DNA of 51,460 nt. Origin: Acidobacteria bacterium 5-1. GTDB taxonomy: Bacteria > Acidobacteriota > Blastocatellia > Pyrinomonadales > Pyrinomonadaceae. The DNA is taken from the NCBI GenBank assembly GCA_002050455.1, contig MWZA01000168.1, positions 1 through 51,460 of the forward strand, written 5' to 3'. The notes under the pieces are model-generated. The model saw only the letters and a list, made by a program, of their open reading frames with translations. It had not been told where the DNA came from and did not search any database. Below, piece by piece: positions 26,034 through 33,613 of this stretch (positions are counted from its first letter, which is position 1; the number at the start of each line of letters is the position of its first letter). A program made the translations under genes and the position numbers.

Positions 26034-26804
26034 ATGAGCATTATTTTATCTTGCGAGCAAAAAATATATTTTCGGGATTTGTTTCGCCAAGCCAGAGCAA
26101 CAGCCTTAAGTAATGCTGAAAACTACGGCGAGTTACTTTTTTCTTTAGAAAAATTAGGAAACTGTTTGCGCGGAGAAACAAGTGCTGTTGGAAGTCTAGG
26201 AAATTACAAAGAGAAAATTTGTGAGTTGGCTTCTAAATCTTGTTTAGCTGAAGGAATCTCAAAGGATTGTTCAGAATTTCACACTTCCTTTTCTTCACTT
26301 TATGATTATGTTACAGATGCTAGAAATTCTGTAATGCACGAAGGCGCTTTTGCGCGTCACTTAACTCAACATGCAATCGAAATCTCAATCATTTTGGAGG
26401 ATGCTTTAATGAGCGAAGAGAAACAAGTAAAAGACTTTATGGTTAGAAATGCAGTCTGCGCTGCTTTATGGCAACCAATAAGTTTTCTCAGGCAAAATAT
26501 GCTCCTAAATTCATATTCTTATTTACCTGTTTTCAATGAAAATCAGTGGCACTTAATTTCTGATTTTGCAATTACAAAATATCTTAAGCGAACAGAAGGC
26601 AAGGAAAAACGAAGAAGACTGTCTCGAAAATTAGAAGATACGCTTGAATTAGGACAACTCGAAATTACTTTGGCTGAAACTGTCAAGCCAGAGTATTTTA
26701 TAAACGAACTTCTTAAAGGAAATTGGAATGGATTACCTCTTTGTGTAGTTTCTGAAAATTCAACTGAAATTATTGGAATTTTAACTCCTTTTGATTTGTT
26801 ATAA
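26034..26804 (+). CDS. HEPN-like domain fused to a CBS pair
   Basis: 256 residues. The all-helical N-terminal part (about 1-125) ends with DARNSVMHEGAF: R97-N-x3-H102 is the Rx4H active-site motif of HEPN RNases. After it come two CBS-like units: about 133-185 (VKDFMVRNAVCAALWQPISF ... YLPVFNENQWHLISDFAI) and about 215-256 (VKPEYFINELLKGNWNGLP ... EIIGILTPFDLL). CBS pairs bind adenine nucleotides, SAM or cyclic dinucleotides, so a nucleotide-gated RNase is a reasonable inference. A basic patch (KEKRRRLSRK) separates the two. It follows the kinase by 37 bp, probably in one transcript, and its 3' end overlaps the convergent FG-GAP gene by 6 nt. AT-rich compared with the core genes. The HEPN call is by motif and helicity, not by database. 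Confidence 0.65.
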   Translation: MSIILSCEQKIYFRDLFRQARATALSNAENYGELLFSLEKLGNCLRGETSAVGSLGNYKEKICELASKSCLAEGISKDCSEFHTSFSSLYDYVTDARNSVMHEGAFARHLTQHAIEISIILEDALMSEEKQVKDFMVRNAVCAALWQPISFLRQNMLLNSYSYLPVFNENQWHLISDFAITKYLKRTEGKEKRRRLSRKLEDTLELGQLEITLAETVKPEYFINELLKGNWNGLPLCVVSENSTEIIGILTPFDLL

Positions 26805-27737
26805 CTGTCCGAGTGTTTGAGATTGGAGTTGTCCGTCGCTGCTTCTGATGGCATAAAACGTCAGGCTGCCCGGTCGCCAGAGTGCGATGTCAGCCTTTCC
26901 GTCGCCGTCGTAATCCGCCGGTGCAGGCACATCGCCGTTTTGTCCGAATTGCTGACTCGTCATACCCAATGAGCTTCGCTGGATATACCAGTAACCGTTC
27001 GCCGGACGGAAGACTGCCGCATCCGTCTTCCCATCTCCGTCATAATCAGCTTGCGCCTGCTGGTCGGTTTGTGCGCCGAAATAGAGTTCAATCGTATAGC
27101 CGTTACTGCTGTTGCTGATATACCAATAGCCATTGGCGGGGCGAAACACCGAAAAGTCGGTCTTCGAGTCGCCGTCATAATCTCCGGGAACAGGCGTGTC
27201 GCCTGCTCCGCCCCACAGAAAGGAAGTTTGCTGCGAGCCTTGTCCGCCCAAGACATACCAATATCCGGTTGATGGTCGCCAGACCGCCAAATCAGCCGGA
27301 GGCGCGGCAGAGGCGTTGGCATCTTCAACCGCCAGCATTCTGCCTCCCGCATAAATATATTCTTTTGAGAGTTGCGGTGCGGCAGTCGGCTCGACAAATG
27401 GATTGAGACTGCCGAGCCAACTTTGGTTTTGACTTTTGGCATTATTTGGCGAGGTAGTATTTGCCGCTTGCTGCTTTTGTGCCGCCTCTTCCAGATATTT
27501 GAGACCTGCGCCAAACGCGCCGAGCGAGAGCAAGACAATCAATCCGATAACCCACCAATGCGACGAATTCTTAATATAAGACCGCCAACCGGCTTTGCTT
27601 GCTTGGCTTGGTTCAATGGAATGAGCAGTATCGCTCGCTTCACCTATCTGCTTTGCCGCCGCTCGCTCGACGGTTGATACCGCTAGTCCTAACTCAATCG
27701 GAGTCATTCGACGCTCGCTTGTTTTGTTCTTTGACAT
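26799..27737 (-). CDS. FG-GAP-like repeat membrane protein
   Basis: 312 residues. A cytoplasmic N-terminus (about 60 residues, with TPIELGLAVSTVERAAAKQI) is followed by one helix (WWVIGLIVLLSLGAFGAGL), then a Gln/Asn/Ser/Pro linker. The segment EYIYAGGRMLAVEDANA looks like the end of an RHS-type repeat protein. Four repeats follow, of the type A-D-x-A-V-W/F-R-P-x-x-G-Y-W-Y, three of them preceded by the calcium-binding loop DYDGDGKTD. This repeat family is common in Acidobacteriota surface proteins. The C-terminal repeats should lie outside the cytoplasm. The 5' leader holds a 182-bp folded element that ends 41 nt before the start. Confidence 0.8.
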   Translation of the reverse strand: MSKNKTSERRMTPIELGLAVSTVERAAAKQIGEASDTAHSIEPSQASKAGWRSYIKNSSHWWVIGLIVLLSLGAFGAGLKYLEEAAQKQQAANTTSPNNAKSQNQSWLGSLNPFVEPTAAPQLSKEYIYAGGRMLAVEDANASAAPPADLAVWRPSTGYWYVLGGQGSQQTSFLWGGAGDTPVPGDYDGDSKTDFSVFRPANGYWYISNSSNGYTIELYFGAQTDQQAQADYDGDGKTDAAVFRPANGYWYIQRSSLGMTSQQFGQNGDVPAPADYDGDGKADIALWRPGSLTFYAIRSSDGQLQSQTLGQL

Positions 27738-27778
27738 AACTTTTACTCAACTTTACAATCCAATTTTCCGCACAAAAA

Positions 27779-27960
27779 AACCGACAAATTATTAAATCTA
27801 ATAAAAAGAATTACTGCTCCGTCAGCTTTCGTAAAAGCTGAGCAAGACACAGCTTGCCAAACTGATTGACACGGCTCGGAGTCAATCAGAAAATTCTTTT
27901 ATGTTTGGTCAACCTCGTCGGTTGGCGGGGATTTGCACCCTTAGATTTTGTTTGTCGGTT
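27779..27960 (-). other. 182-bp folded element bounded by inverted repeats (riboswitch-like RNA or MITE)
   Basis: This fills most of the 323-bp gene-free stretch 27738-28060. The outer stem pairs 27779-27788 with 27951-27960 (10 bp) and 27794-27801 with 27941-27948 (8 bp). Inside are hairpins 27823-27829/27834-27840 (loop CGTA), 27842-27846/27853-27857, a perfect 9-bp 27862-27870/27881-27889, and 27910-27914/27920-27924 (loop of 5). The reverse strand also has GGGTGCAAATCCC. Read leftwards it is in the leader of the FG-GAP gene, and a T7 run follows the closing stem. No known riboswitch class was recognised. The rest of the stretch shows nothing. Confidence 0.5.
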
Positions 27961-28060
27961 GTTTGGGAAAAGAAATTGGAGCGATGGTAAAGTATCCTAA
28001 AATCCATGTCAAGCAGAAAACAATGGTTTGGATTACTTTAACAAAAATAATTTTGCACGG

Positions 28061-28699
28061 TTACTTATACAGTTTCGGGCAAATATTTTCCAAAACACAT
28101 TCTTCACATTTCGGCTTTCGCGCCTGACAAATTTTTCTGCCGTGCCAAATAAGCCAATGCGGGAACATTATCCAATCTTTTTTCGGCACAAGTTCAGCCA
28201 AATCCTGCTCAATCTTTTCGGGTGTTGTTTTTTCGGTCAGACCGAGACGCTGCGCCAGCCGTGAGACGTGCGTGTCAACCACAACGCCGGAAGCGATGCC
28301 GAAAGCGTTGCCCAAAACGACATTTGCCGTCTTTCGCGCGACGCCGTTGAGCGTTAGAATTTCGTCCATCGTGTTTGGAATCTCGCCGCCGAAGTTCTCG
28401 ATGATTTTCTCGCACGCGGCTTGAATATTTTTGGCTTTGTTGCGAAAAAATCCGGTTGAGCGAATGTCTTGTTCGAGTTCTTCTTGCGAAACCTGCAGAT
28501 AATCCTGCGGTGTGCGGTATTTGCGAAAAAGCTCTGCCGTAACGATATTTACGCGCACGTCGGTGCATTGCGCCGAAAGAATTGTAGCAATCAGTAGTTC
28601 AAAAGCGTTGGCGTGATTCAAAGCGCAGCGTGCGTCCGGATATTCCTTTTTGAGCCGTTTGATAATTTCGGCAGTGCGTTTCTTTTTGTCGGAAGTCAT
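28061..28699 (-). CDS. nth: Endonuclease III (DNA glycosylase/AP lyase)
   Basis: Base-excision repair enzyme removing oxidised pyrimidines. 212 residues, normal length. The helix-hairpin-helix is LNGVARKTANVVLG with catalytic Lys123, and the catalytic Asp is D142 in VVVDTHVSRLAQRLGL. The C-terminal iron-sulfur cluster ligands are C191, C198, C201 and C207 (C-x6-C-x2-C-x5-C). Single gene on the reverse strand, divergent from the TPR protein gene, with a 9-nt repeat just upstream. Confidence 0.97.
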   Translation of the reverse strand: MTSDKKKRTAEIIKRLKKEYPDARCALNHANAFELLIATILSAQCTDVRVNIVTAELFRKYRTPQDYLQVSQEELEQDIRSTGFFRNKAKNIQAACEKIIENFGGEIPNTMDEILTLNGVARKTANVVLGNAFGIASGVVVDTHVSRLAQRLGLTEKTTPEKIEQDLAELVPKKDWIMFPHWLIWHGRKICQARKPKCEECVLENICPKLYK

Positions 28700-28717
28700 T
28701 TAACAGAATTTTATCGA

Positions 28718-28744
28718 AAAGACACAAAGGCGCAAGGACACAGG
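28718..28744. repeat. 9-nt tandem repeat between nth and the TPR gene
   Basis: Three degenerate 9-nt units (AAAGACACA, AAGGCGCAA, GGACACAGG) in the short divergent spacer. Same type as at 1301-1327 and 51226-51252. Confidence 0.65.
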
Positions 28745-28847
28745 ATAAAATAATAAATTTACATTTTAAGACGCGACCTTCAATTTGCGTTTCCGCCTTG
28801 AAATTGTCAAGATAAGTTTTTATTTTTATTTGGAAAGTTTCCGAAAA

Positions 28848-30131
28848 ATGAGAAACGACAAGGCACAAATCGAAATTTTGGATTCGCGCCGTTTGCCGGT
28901 GCGAATTGCCATCGGCGCGGCAATCATTTTCGCGCTGGCTTTCGGTTGGTTTGCCGTGCGCTGGCAGCTCGGCGATATGTTGGCAACACTGACAAGTCCC
29001 GCCGACCCGAACGCTCAAGCCGCCGCCGCTTTAGCCGTTAAACTTGCTCCGCGCGACCCGTTGACAAATTGGCTGGCTGCCAGCACGAAAAATGAGATTT
29101 CTTCGTCAGTGAAGGATTTTGAAACGGTAATCCAATATTCGCCTTATGATTTTCGCTGGTGGGTTGAACTCGGACGTGCTTATGAACAACTGGAAAATAA
29201 TGAAGAAGCAGAGAAAGCATATCTTCGCGCCGTCGAATTAGCTCCTGCTTATTCTTATCCGCGCTGGCAGCTCGGCAACTTTTATCTGCGCCAAAACCGG
29301 AGCGACGAAGCCTTTGACGAACTAAAAAAAGCGGCTGAAACCAATCCCGTCTACCGCGACCAGATTTTTTCGCTGGCGTGGGACTTTTATAATCAAGATA
29401 CCGCCAGACTTGAGCAAATCGCGGGTGATTCAGCGGCGGTCAAAGCAGGTTTGGCACGATTTTACGCCGCCAAAGAACGCGCCGATGATTCTTTGAAAAT
29501 TTGGAATACGCTTTCCGAAGAAGAAAAACGGGCAAATGTCGCATATGCTCAGGTAATTGCCCAAGCCTTTTATGAAAAGCGGTTTTACCGACAGGCGATT
29601 GAATTTTATCGCGGACTCGGAATTGAACCCGATGCGAAAGCCGAAACTATTCTAAACGCCGGTTTTGAGAAACCAATTGGAGATATAAAAACCACATATT
29701 TCGGCTGGAAGGTTTTGCCGACCGAAAAAATGGATGTCAAACTCGACCCGACCAAAAAGCACGAAGGAAACCGCAGTTTACGTGTTTCATTCAACGGATA
29801 TTCCGCCGCGACGCTTTACAACATTACACAAATTATCGTGGTTGAACCGTCGGCGAAATATCGTTTGACGTTTTGGCTTCGAACGGAAAATTTGAAAAGC
29901 GGCGGAACACCGAAACTCGAAGTTGCCAACGCGAAAGACGGCGGCAGTATTGCCACCAGCGCACCTTTTCAAAACGGCACAAACGATTGGCAGCAGGTAA
30001 AAGTGGAATTTACCGCACCGGAAAATGCCGAAGCCGTCATAGTTCGCACAATTCGTGATTTCTGCGGAGAAGGATGTCCGATTTTCGGCACGATTTGGTA
30101 TGACGATTTTAAATTGGAGAAAATCAAGTGA
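28848..30131 (+). CDS. TPR protein with C-terminal carbohydrate-binding-like domain
   Basis: 427 residues from the ATG at 28848; the frame is open upstream but the ATG immediately precedes the natural cytoplasmic head. A helix (VRIAIGAAIIFALAFGWFAV) anchors the protein in the inner membrane. Residues about 55-250 are tetratricopeptide repeats (WWVELGRAYEQLENNEEAEK, YPRWQLGNFYLRQNRSDEAF). Residues about 270-427 form a jelly-roll like CBM4/9 domains (NAGFEKPIG ... YRLTFWLRTENLKSGG ... WYDDFKLEKI). It precedes an O-antigen-ligase-type gene by 72 bp, so it may help polysaccharide assembly or tethering. Confidence 0.8.
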   Translation: MRNDKAQIEILDSRRLPVRIAIGAAIIFALAFGWFAVRWQLGDMLATLTSPADPNAQAAAALAVKLAPRDPLTNWLAASTKNEISSSVKDFETVIQYSPYDFRWWVELGRAYEQLENNEEAEKAYLRAVELAPAYSYPRWQLGNFYLRQNRSDEAFDELKKAAETNPVYRDQIFSLAWDFYNQDTARLEQIAGDSAAVKAGLARFYAAKERADDSLKIWNTLSEEEKRANVAYAQVIAQAFYEKRFYRQAIEFYRGLGIEPDAKAETILNAGFEKPIGDIKTTYFGWKVLPTEKMDVKLDPTKKHEGNRSLRVSFNGYSAATLYNITQIIVVEPSAKYRLTFWLRTENLKSGGTPKLEVANAKDGGSIATSAPFQNGTNDWQQVKVEFTAPENAEAVIVRTIRDFCGEGCPIFGTIWYDDFKLEKIK

Positions 30132-30132
30132 A

Positions 30133-30189
30133 CAGGTATCAGTTATCAAATTGACAGAATAAAACTGACAATTTGATAACTGATACCTG
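30133..30189. repeat. 21-bp perfect inverted repeat made of 7-nt units
   Basis: Arms 30133-30153 and 30169-30189 pair perfectly around a 15-nt loop. They are built from heptamers (TGATAAC, TGATACC, TGACAAC, CGACAAC) that run on to about 30205. It lies between the TPR gene and the O-antigen-ligase gene. With no T-tract it is a repeat rather than a standard terminator. Confidence 0.85.
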
Positions 30190-30203
30190 ACAACCGACAA
30201 CTG

Positions 30204-31619
30204 ATGATTAAAGATTTGGATACAACTTGGGCAAGCAAAATTTTATTCTTTCTGCTCTGTGCAACGGTTATTTTTACGACCTTGGCATACGGCACGGTGC
30301 ATCAGCCGGTTCTTGCGATTTTTTACCTGCTGGCGGTGCTTGTAATTTTATTGTGGGCGTTTGACGCTTTTTCAAGCGGCGTTCTGCGCTTTAACAAAAG
30401 CCTTATCCAACTTCCGTTAGCAGCACTGTTTTTCTACAGCATTTTTCAGATTATCCCGTTCGGCAGTCTGGCGGAAACGGCTGGTGTTTCCGATATTCCG
30501 CGCACAATTTCGCAAGAGCCTTTCTGGACGCTGGTTACCGCTTTTCATATTTTGGCGTTTATTATTTTTCTTGCCGCGTGGCTGACCTATATTGATAGTT
30601 CCAAACGCTTGAAAAAAGTAGTGTTGGTTATTACGATTTTCGGTTTCGTGTATGCTTTTTTTGCCATTTTGCAAGCCGTTTTAAGTCCTAATAAAATTTA
30701 TGGTATTTATGAAGCCGCGTATGCCGCGCCGTTTGGTTCGTTTGTCAACCGGCACAATTTCGCCGCTTATATGGAAATGACTATTTGTCTTCCGCTGGGG
30801 TTGATATTTGTCGGCGCGGTAGATAAAGACCGGCGGCTTCTTTATTTAACCGCCATCGGTTTAATGGGCATCGCGCTTCTTCTGAGCGGTTCGCGGGGCG
30901 GTTTGGTTTCTCTTTTAGCGGGAGTTTTCTTTCTGGTTATTTTAACGACCAAGACGAAAAGTTCGGGTCAGATGTTTTTGAAAATTGGTTTGGCGGTTTT
31001 GCTGATTGCGACAATTGTCGCGGGAGCGATTTTAATCGGTGGTGAATCTTCGTTGACGCGGTTTGCGGAAACTGCCGGTTCGGACGATTTTTCGACCAAC
31101 CGGACACATATCTGGAGCGTAACACTCGATATTATAAAAAATAATCTTCCGTTCGGAGCAGGACTTGGCGCATATGCCGTAGCATATACGCCTTACGATT
31201 CGTTGAGCGGCGTGGCGCGGGTTGAGCAAGCGCATAACGATTATTTGCAGATTGTGGCGGATGCTGGGATTATCGGTCTGCTGATCGGCGCATTTTTTTT
31301 CTATCGTCTTTTCCACACGGGTTTGCAAAATACTCAAACTTCCAACTTGTATCGGCGCGGCGTTGCCGCCGGCGCACTCGCGGGTTGTTTTGCGATTTTA
31401 GTTCACAGTCTTTTTGATTTTGTTCTGCACACGACGGCGATTACGCTTTTATTTATTACGCTGGTTTCGCTGGTTGTCGTCAGCGGATATAAATTTTCCG
31501 ACGACGGCACGGAAATTTATCCGAAACAGAACGGTAAAAAACGCCGTTCCGCAAATGTTACGCCGATTGATAAAGGCAGGAAAAGAAACAAGAATGGAGA
31601 ATTAAATGCGGAGAGCTAA
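30204..31619 (+). CDS. O-antigen ligase / Wzy-like polymerase family membrane protein
   Basis: 471 residues with about ten to twelve membrane helices and the Wzy_C/O-antigen-ligase signature: a long external loop and the conserved region RTHIWSVTLDIIKNNLPFGA then GLGAYA, followed by RVEQAHNDYLQIVADAGIIG. Family members join or polymerise glycans at the outer face of the inner membrane. A basic cytoplasmic tail (KKRRSANVTPIDKGRKRNKN) ends in NGELNAES, encoded by repeat sequence. Paired with the TPR protein upstream. Confidence 0.85.
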   Translation: MIKDLDTTWASKILFFLLCATVIFTTLAYGTVHQPVLAIFYLLAVLVILLWAFDAFSSGVLRFNKSLIQLPLAALFFYSIFQIIPFGSLAETAGVSDIPRTISQEPFWTLVTAFHILAFIIFLAAWLTYIDSSKRLKKVVLVITIFGFVYAFFAILQAVLSPNKIYGIYEAAYAAPFGSFVNRHNFAAYMEMTICLPLGLIFVGAVDKDRRLLYLTAIGLMGIALLLSGSRGGLVSLLAGVFFLVILTTKTKSSGQMFLKIGLAVLLIATIVAGAILIGGESSLTRFAETAGSDDFSTNRTHIWSVTLDIIKNNLPFGAGLGAYAVAYTPYDSLSGVARVEQAHNDYLQIVADAGIIGLLIGAFFFYRLFHTGLQNTQTSNLYRRGVAAGALAGCFAILVHSLFDFVLHTTAITLLFITLVSLVVVSGYKFSDDGTEIYPKQNGKKRRSANVTPIDKGRKRNKNGELNAES

Positions 31620-31629
31620 AAATCGTAAG

Positions 31630-31657
31630 ACTCTCAACTCTCAACGCTTAACTCGCC
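31630..31657. repeat. 7-nt repeat between convergent genes
   Basis: Units ACTCTCA, ACTCTCA, ACGCTTA, ACTCGCC. Read on the reverse strand they encode the PssA tail GELSVES. The rightward gene ends in the similar NGELNAES from a related inverted copy at about 31597-31619. Confidence 0.7.
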
Positions 31658-32509
31658 GGTTTTTTCCTTTCTTTTCGGATTCAAAAAACCTAAAACATAC
31701 CAGATAATGCCGTGCGCGACATACGCCGAAGCAATACCAAAAAGCATATACCGCGAATAAAGCCAGATGAGCATTCCCAGCGCGGCAATAACCAAAATTA
31801 AATAAACGCTCCGTCTGCCCATGCCGACGGTTTTAAAACTCGTATAACGAATTGTGCTAACCATCAAAAGCCCTAAACCCGCCACTAAAATCATTATCAA
31901 AATCGTATAGACATTTGACATATTCTCAGACAGAGTGTTGAGCGGAAAAGGCGATAGATAGACGATTGAAGCAAGCAGTCCGGCGGCGGGTGGAATCGGC
32001 AGACCAACAAAGTTTTTTTTGTCAACTTTCGGCGTTCCTTCAATCAAAACACGCGGGCGCGTGGCTTGGAGATTAAATCTTGCCAGCCGAAAACTCCCGC
32101 ACATCAAATACATAAACAAAACAAACACACCGAAGGCATGAAGCGAATTTGCTTCGCTGAAAGTCGCGCCGACTGCCCAGCCATAAATCAAAACGACCGG
32201 TGCGATGCCAAAGGTCAAAACGTCCGCCAAGGAATCAAGTTGCACGCCGATTTCGGTTGCCGTGCGCGTCATTCGTGCCAATCTGCCGTCGAGCGTGTCA
32301 AAAACAATCGCCAAGGCGATGGCTTTCGCAGCATATTCAAAATAAACGGCGGCTTGTTCGGGATTTGCGGTAATAACTTGGAAACCGCGCACCGAAGAGA
32401 GAACCGCCAGAAAACCCATAGCGATATTTGCCGCCGTGAAAGCTGTCGGAATCAGATAAAGCCCTTTTTTCAAGCCTTTGTGGATTGGTTTATTTTCTTC
32501 AGTTGGCAT
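31634..32509 (-). CDS. pssA: CDP-diacylglycerol-serine O-phosphatidyltransferase
   Basis: Makes phosphatidylserine from CDP-diacylglycerol and serine in the inner membrane. The CDP-alcohol phosphotransferase motif D74-G-x2-A-R-x8-G-x3-D-x3-D96 is complete (DGRLARMTRTATEIG, then QLDSLAD). About seven to eight hydrophobic helices. 291 residues, within the range for the class II enzymes. The start codon lies inside the end of psd (11-nt overlap), so the two are translationally coupled and carry out consecutive steps to phosphatidylethanolamine. Confidence 0.93.
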   Translation of the reverse strand: MPTEENKPIHKGLKKGLYLIPTAFTAANIAMGFLAVLSSVRGFQVITANPEQAAVYFEYAAKAIALAIVFDTLDGRLARMTRTATEIGVQLDSLADVLTFGIAPVVLIYGWAVGATFSEANSLHAFGVFVLFMYLMCGSFRLARFNLQATRPRVLIEGTPKVDKKNFVGLPIPPAAGLLASIVYLSPFPLNTLSENMSNVYTILIMILVAGLGLLMVSTIRYTSFKTVGMGRRSVYLILVIAALGMLIWLYSRYMLFGIASAYVAHGIIWYVLGFLNPKRKEKTGELSVES

Positions 32510-33155
32510 ATTGATTGATGGACGATTGATGTTCAGCTGCCGGAATTGAGTAATTATCCTTTAATCTGCCGATAATCGTTTCGCCGCCGACCACTTTATC
32601 ACCAATTTTAACAAAAATCTCAACATTTATCGGCATCAGCAAATCGGTGCGCGAGCCGAATTTGATAAGCCCGTATTTTTCGCCGAGTTCAAGGTTATCG
32701 CCTGCTTTGCTCCAACAGACAATCCGCCGTGCCAGAATTCCGACAATTTGCGTGCAAGCGACGGTCATTTTTTCGCCTTCTATTGTGATTGCATTTCTCT
32801 GATTGGTCTGGCTGGCTTGGTTGCTGGTCGCGGGTGCTTTTTTGCCTTGAAAAAGTTCGACTTTCATAACTTTTCCCGCGATCGGGGCGCGGTTGATATG
32901 AACATCGAGCGGCGACAAAAAAACGCTGACAAATTTACCGTTTTCTCTATCCTCAATGTGCGTTACTTTGCCGTCGGCAGCAGATACAATAATATCCGCT
33001 TCGGTTGGAATTATGCGGTGCGGGTCGCGGAAAAAAAACGCCATAAAAAGCGCGAGTCCGACAAAAAAACCGGCAATAATCCAAAGTTGAAAAAAACCAA
33101 AAATTAAAGCAATTGCAAGCGGAACTATAACAAACGGAAGACCTTCTTTAACCAT
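32499..33155 (-). CDS. psd: Phosphatidylserine decarboxylase proenzyme, short type
   Basis: Converts phosphatidylserine to phosphatidylethanolamine. About 218 residues from the ATG at 33155 (MVKEGLPFVIVPLAIALIF), the normal size of the short, archaeal-like type. Two N-terminal helices, then FFRDPHRIIP, VSAADGKV, FLSPLDVHINRAPIAGKV and the self-cleavage site in IKFGSRTDLLMP, where the Ser becomes the pyruvoyl group. The frame is open to an ATG at 33209, which has an AAGG nearby, but those 18 extra residues are encoded by a 7-nt repeat, so the inner start is preferred. Overlaps pssA by 11 nt. Confidence 0.92.
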   Translation of the reverse strand: MVKEGLPFVIVPLAIALIFGFFQLWIIAGFFVGLALFMAFFFRDPHRIIPTEADIIVSAADGKVTHIEDRENGKFVSVFLSPLDVHINRAPIAGKVMKVELFQGKKAPATSNQASQTNQRNAITIEGEKMTVACTQIVGILARRIVCWSKAGDNLELGEKYGLIKFGSRTDLLMPINVEIFVKIGDKVVGGETIIGRLKDNYSIPAAEHQSSINQYAN

Positions 33156-33163
33156 AAAAAATT

Positions 33164-33214
33164 GGTCAGATACTGAATGTTGGATGTTAGAAAAACCGGC
33201 ATCTGACATCTAAC
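33164..33214. repeat. 7-nt repeat cluster at the psd 5' end
   Basis: Heptamers ACTGAAT, GTTGGAT, GTTAGAA ... CATCTGA, CATCTAA, partly self-complementary, cover the region of the alternative psd start. Confidence 0.55.
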
Positions 33215-33263
33215 CTTTGAAATCTATATTTCATCTTACGTTAATTTTTTGAGTTTGGAAAAC

Positions 33264-33294
33264 AAAAAAAGCCCGATGTTATCGAACATCAGGC
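33264..33294 (-). terminator. Rho-independent terminator after the TM2 gene
   Basis: Read leftwards: 10-bp stem (33285-33294 with 33271-33280, one G-U pair), loop of 4, then seven U from the A-tract at 33264-33270. Ends the transcript of the small membrane protein before psd. Confidence 0.9.
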
Positions 33295-33323
33295 GCAAAG
33301 GAGGAGTCTACGAAGTAAAGTTT

Positions 33324-33533
33324 TCAGTTTCTGACAGGATTATCTTTAGCGTAACTGTAAGCACACCAAGCAGCTACTAAATGAACAATCCAGCCCAAAG
33401 TTCCGGCTGAACCAATCCACGAAAAGCCCGTTAAAACCAGCCAAATTATACCGATAATAATTCTGCCGTTGTAAATCTGTCCGAGTCCGGGAATTAAAAG
33501 ACTTAAAATTCCTGCTATCCAAGGTTCACGCAT
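33324..33533 (-). CDS. TM2-like small membrane protein
   Basis: 69 residues from the ATG at 33533, which has GGAGG (reverse complement of 33545-33549) 11 nt upstream. Two hydrophobic segments: PWIAGILSLLIPGLGQIYNG, with the typical PGLGQIYNG turn, and IIWLVLTGFSWIGSAGTLGW. The tail WCAYSYAKDNP is also family-like. TM2-like proteins sit in the inner membrane; their function is mostly unknown. Probably transcribed on its own and ended by the terminator at 33264-33294. Confidence 0.75.
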   Translation of the reverse strand: MREPWIAGILSLLIPGLGQIYNGRIIIGIIWLVLTGFSWIGSAGTLGWIVHLVAAWCAYSYAKDNPVRN

Positions 33534-33613
33534 ATTAAAATTTACCTCCACTTTACTTAACGACAAAATAAGACTTTAAGTTCCAAAATTTTTTATCGGC
33601 GCTACTACCGATG

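Noticed and set aside
27823-27924. Mini-ykkC (guanidine-II) riboswitch, because two hairpins have ACGA-type loops
   Set aside because: The hairpins are about 70 nt apart and other hairpins lie between; the ribosome binding site is not inside the second one.
27900-27945. GGGTGCAAATCCCCGCC on the reverse strand as a cobalamin riboswitch B12 box
   Set aside because: Only a partial match. The GCCACTGT stretch that follows the B12 box in cobalamin riboswitches is missing, and the gene behind it is not a cobalamin gene.
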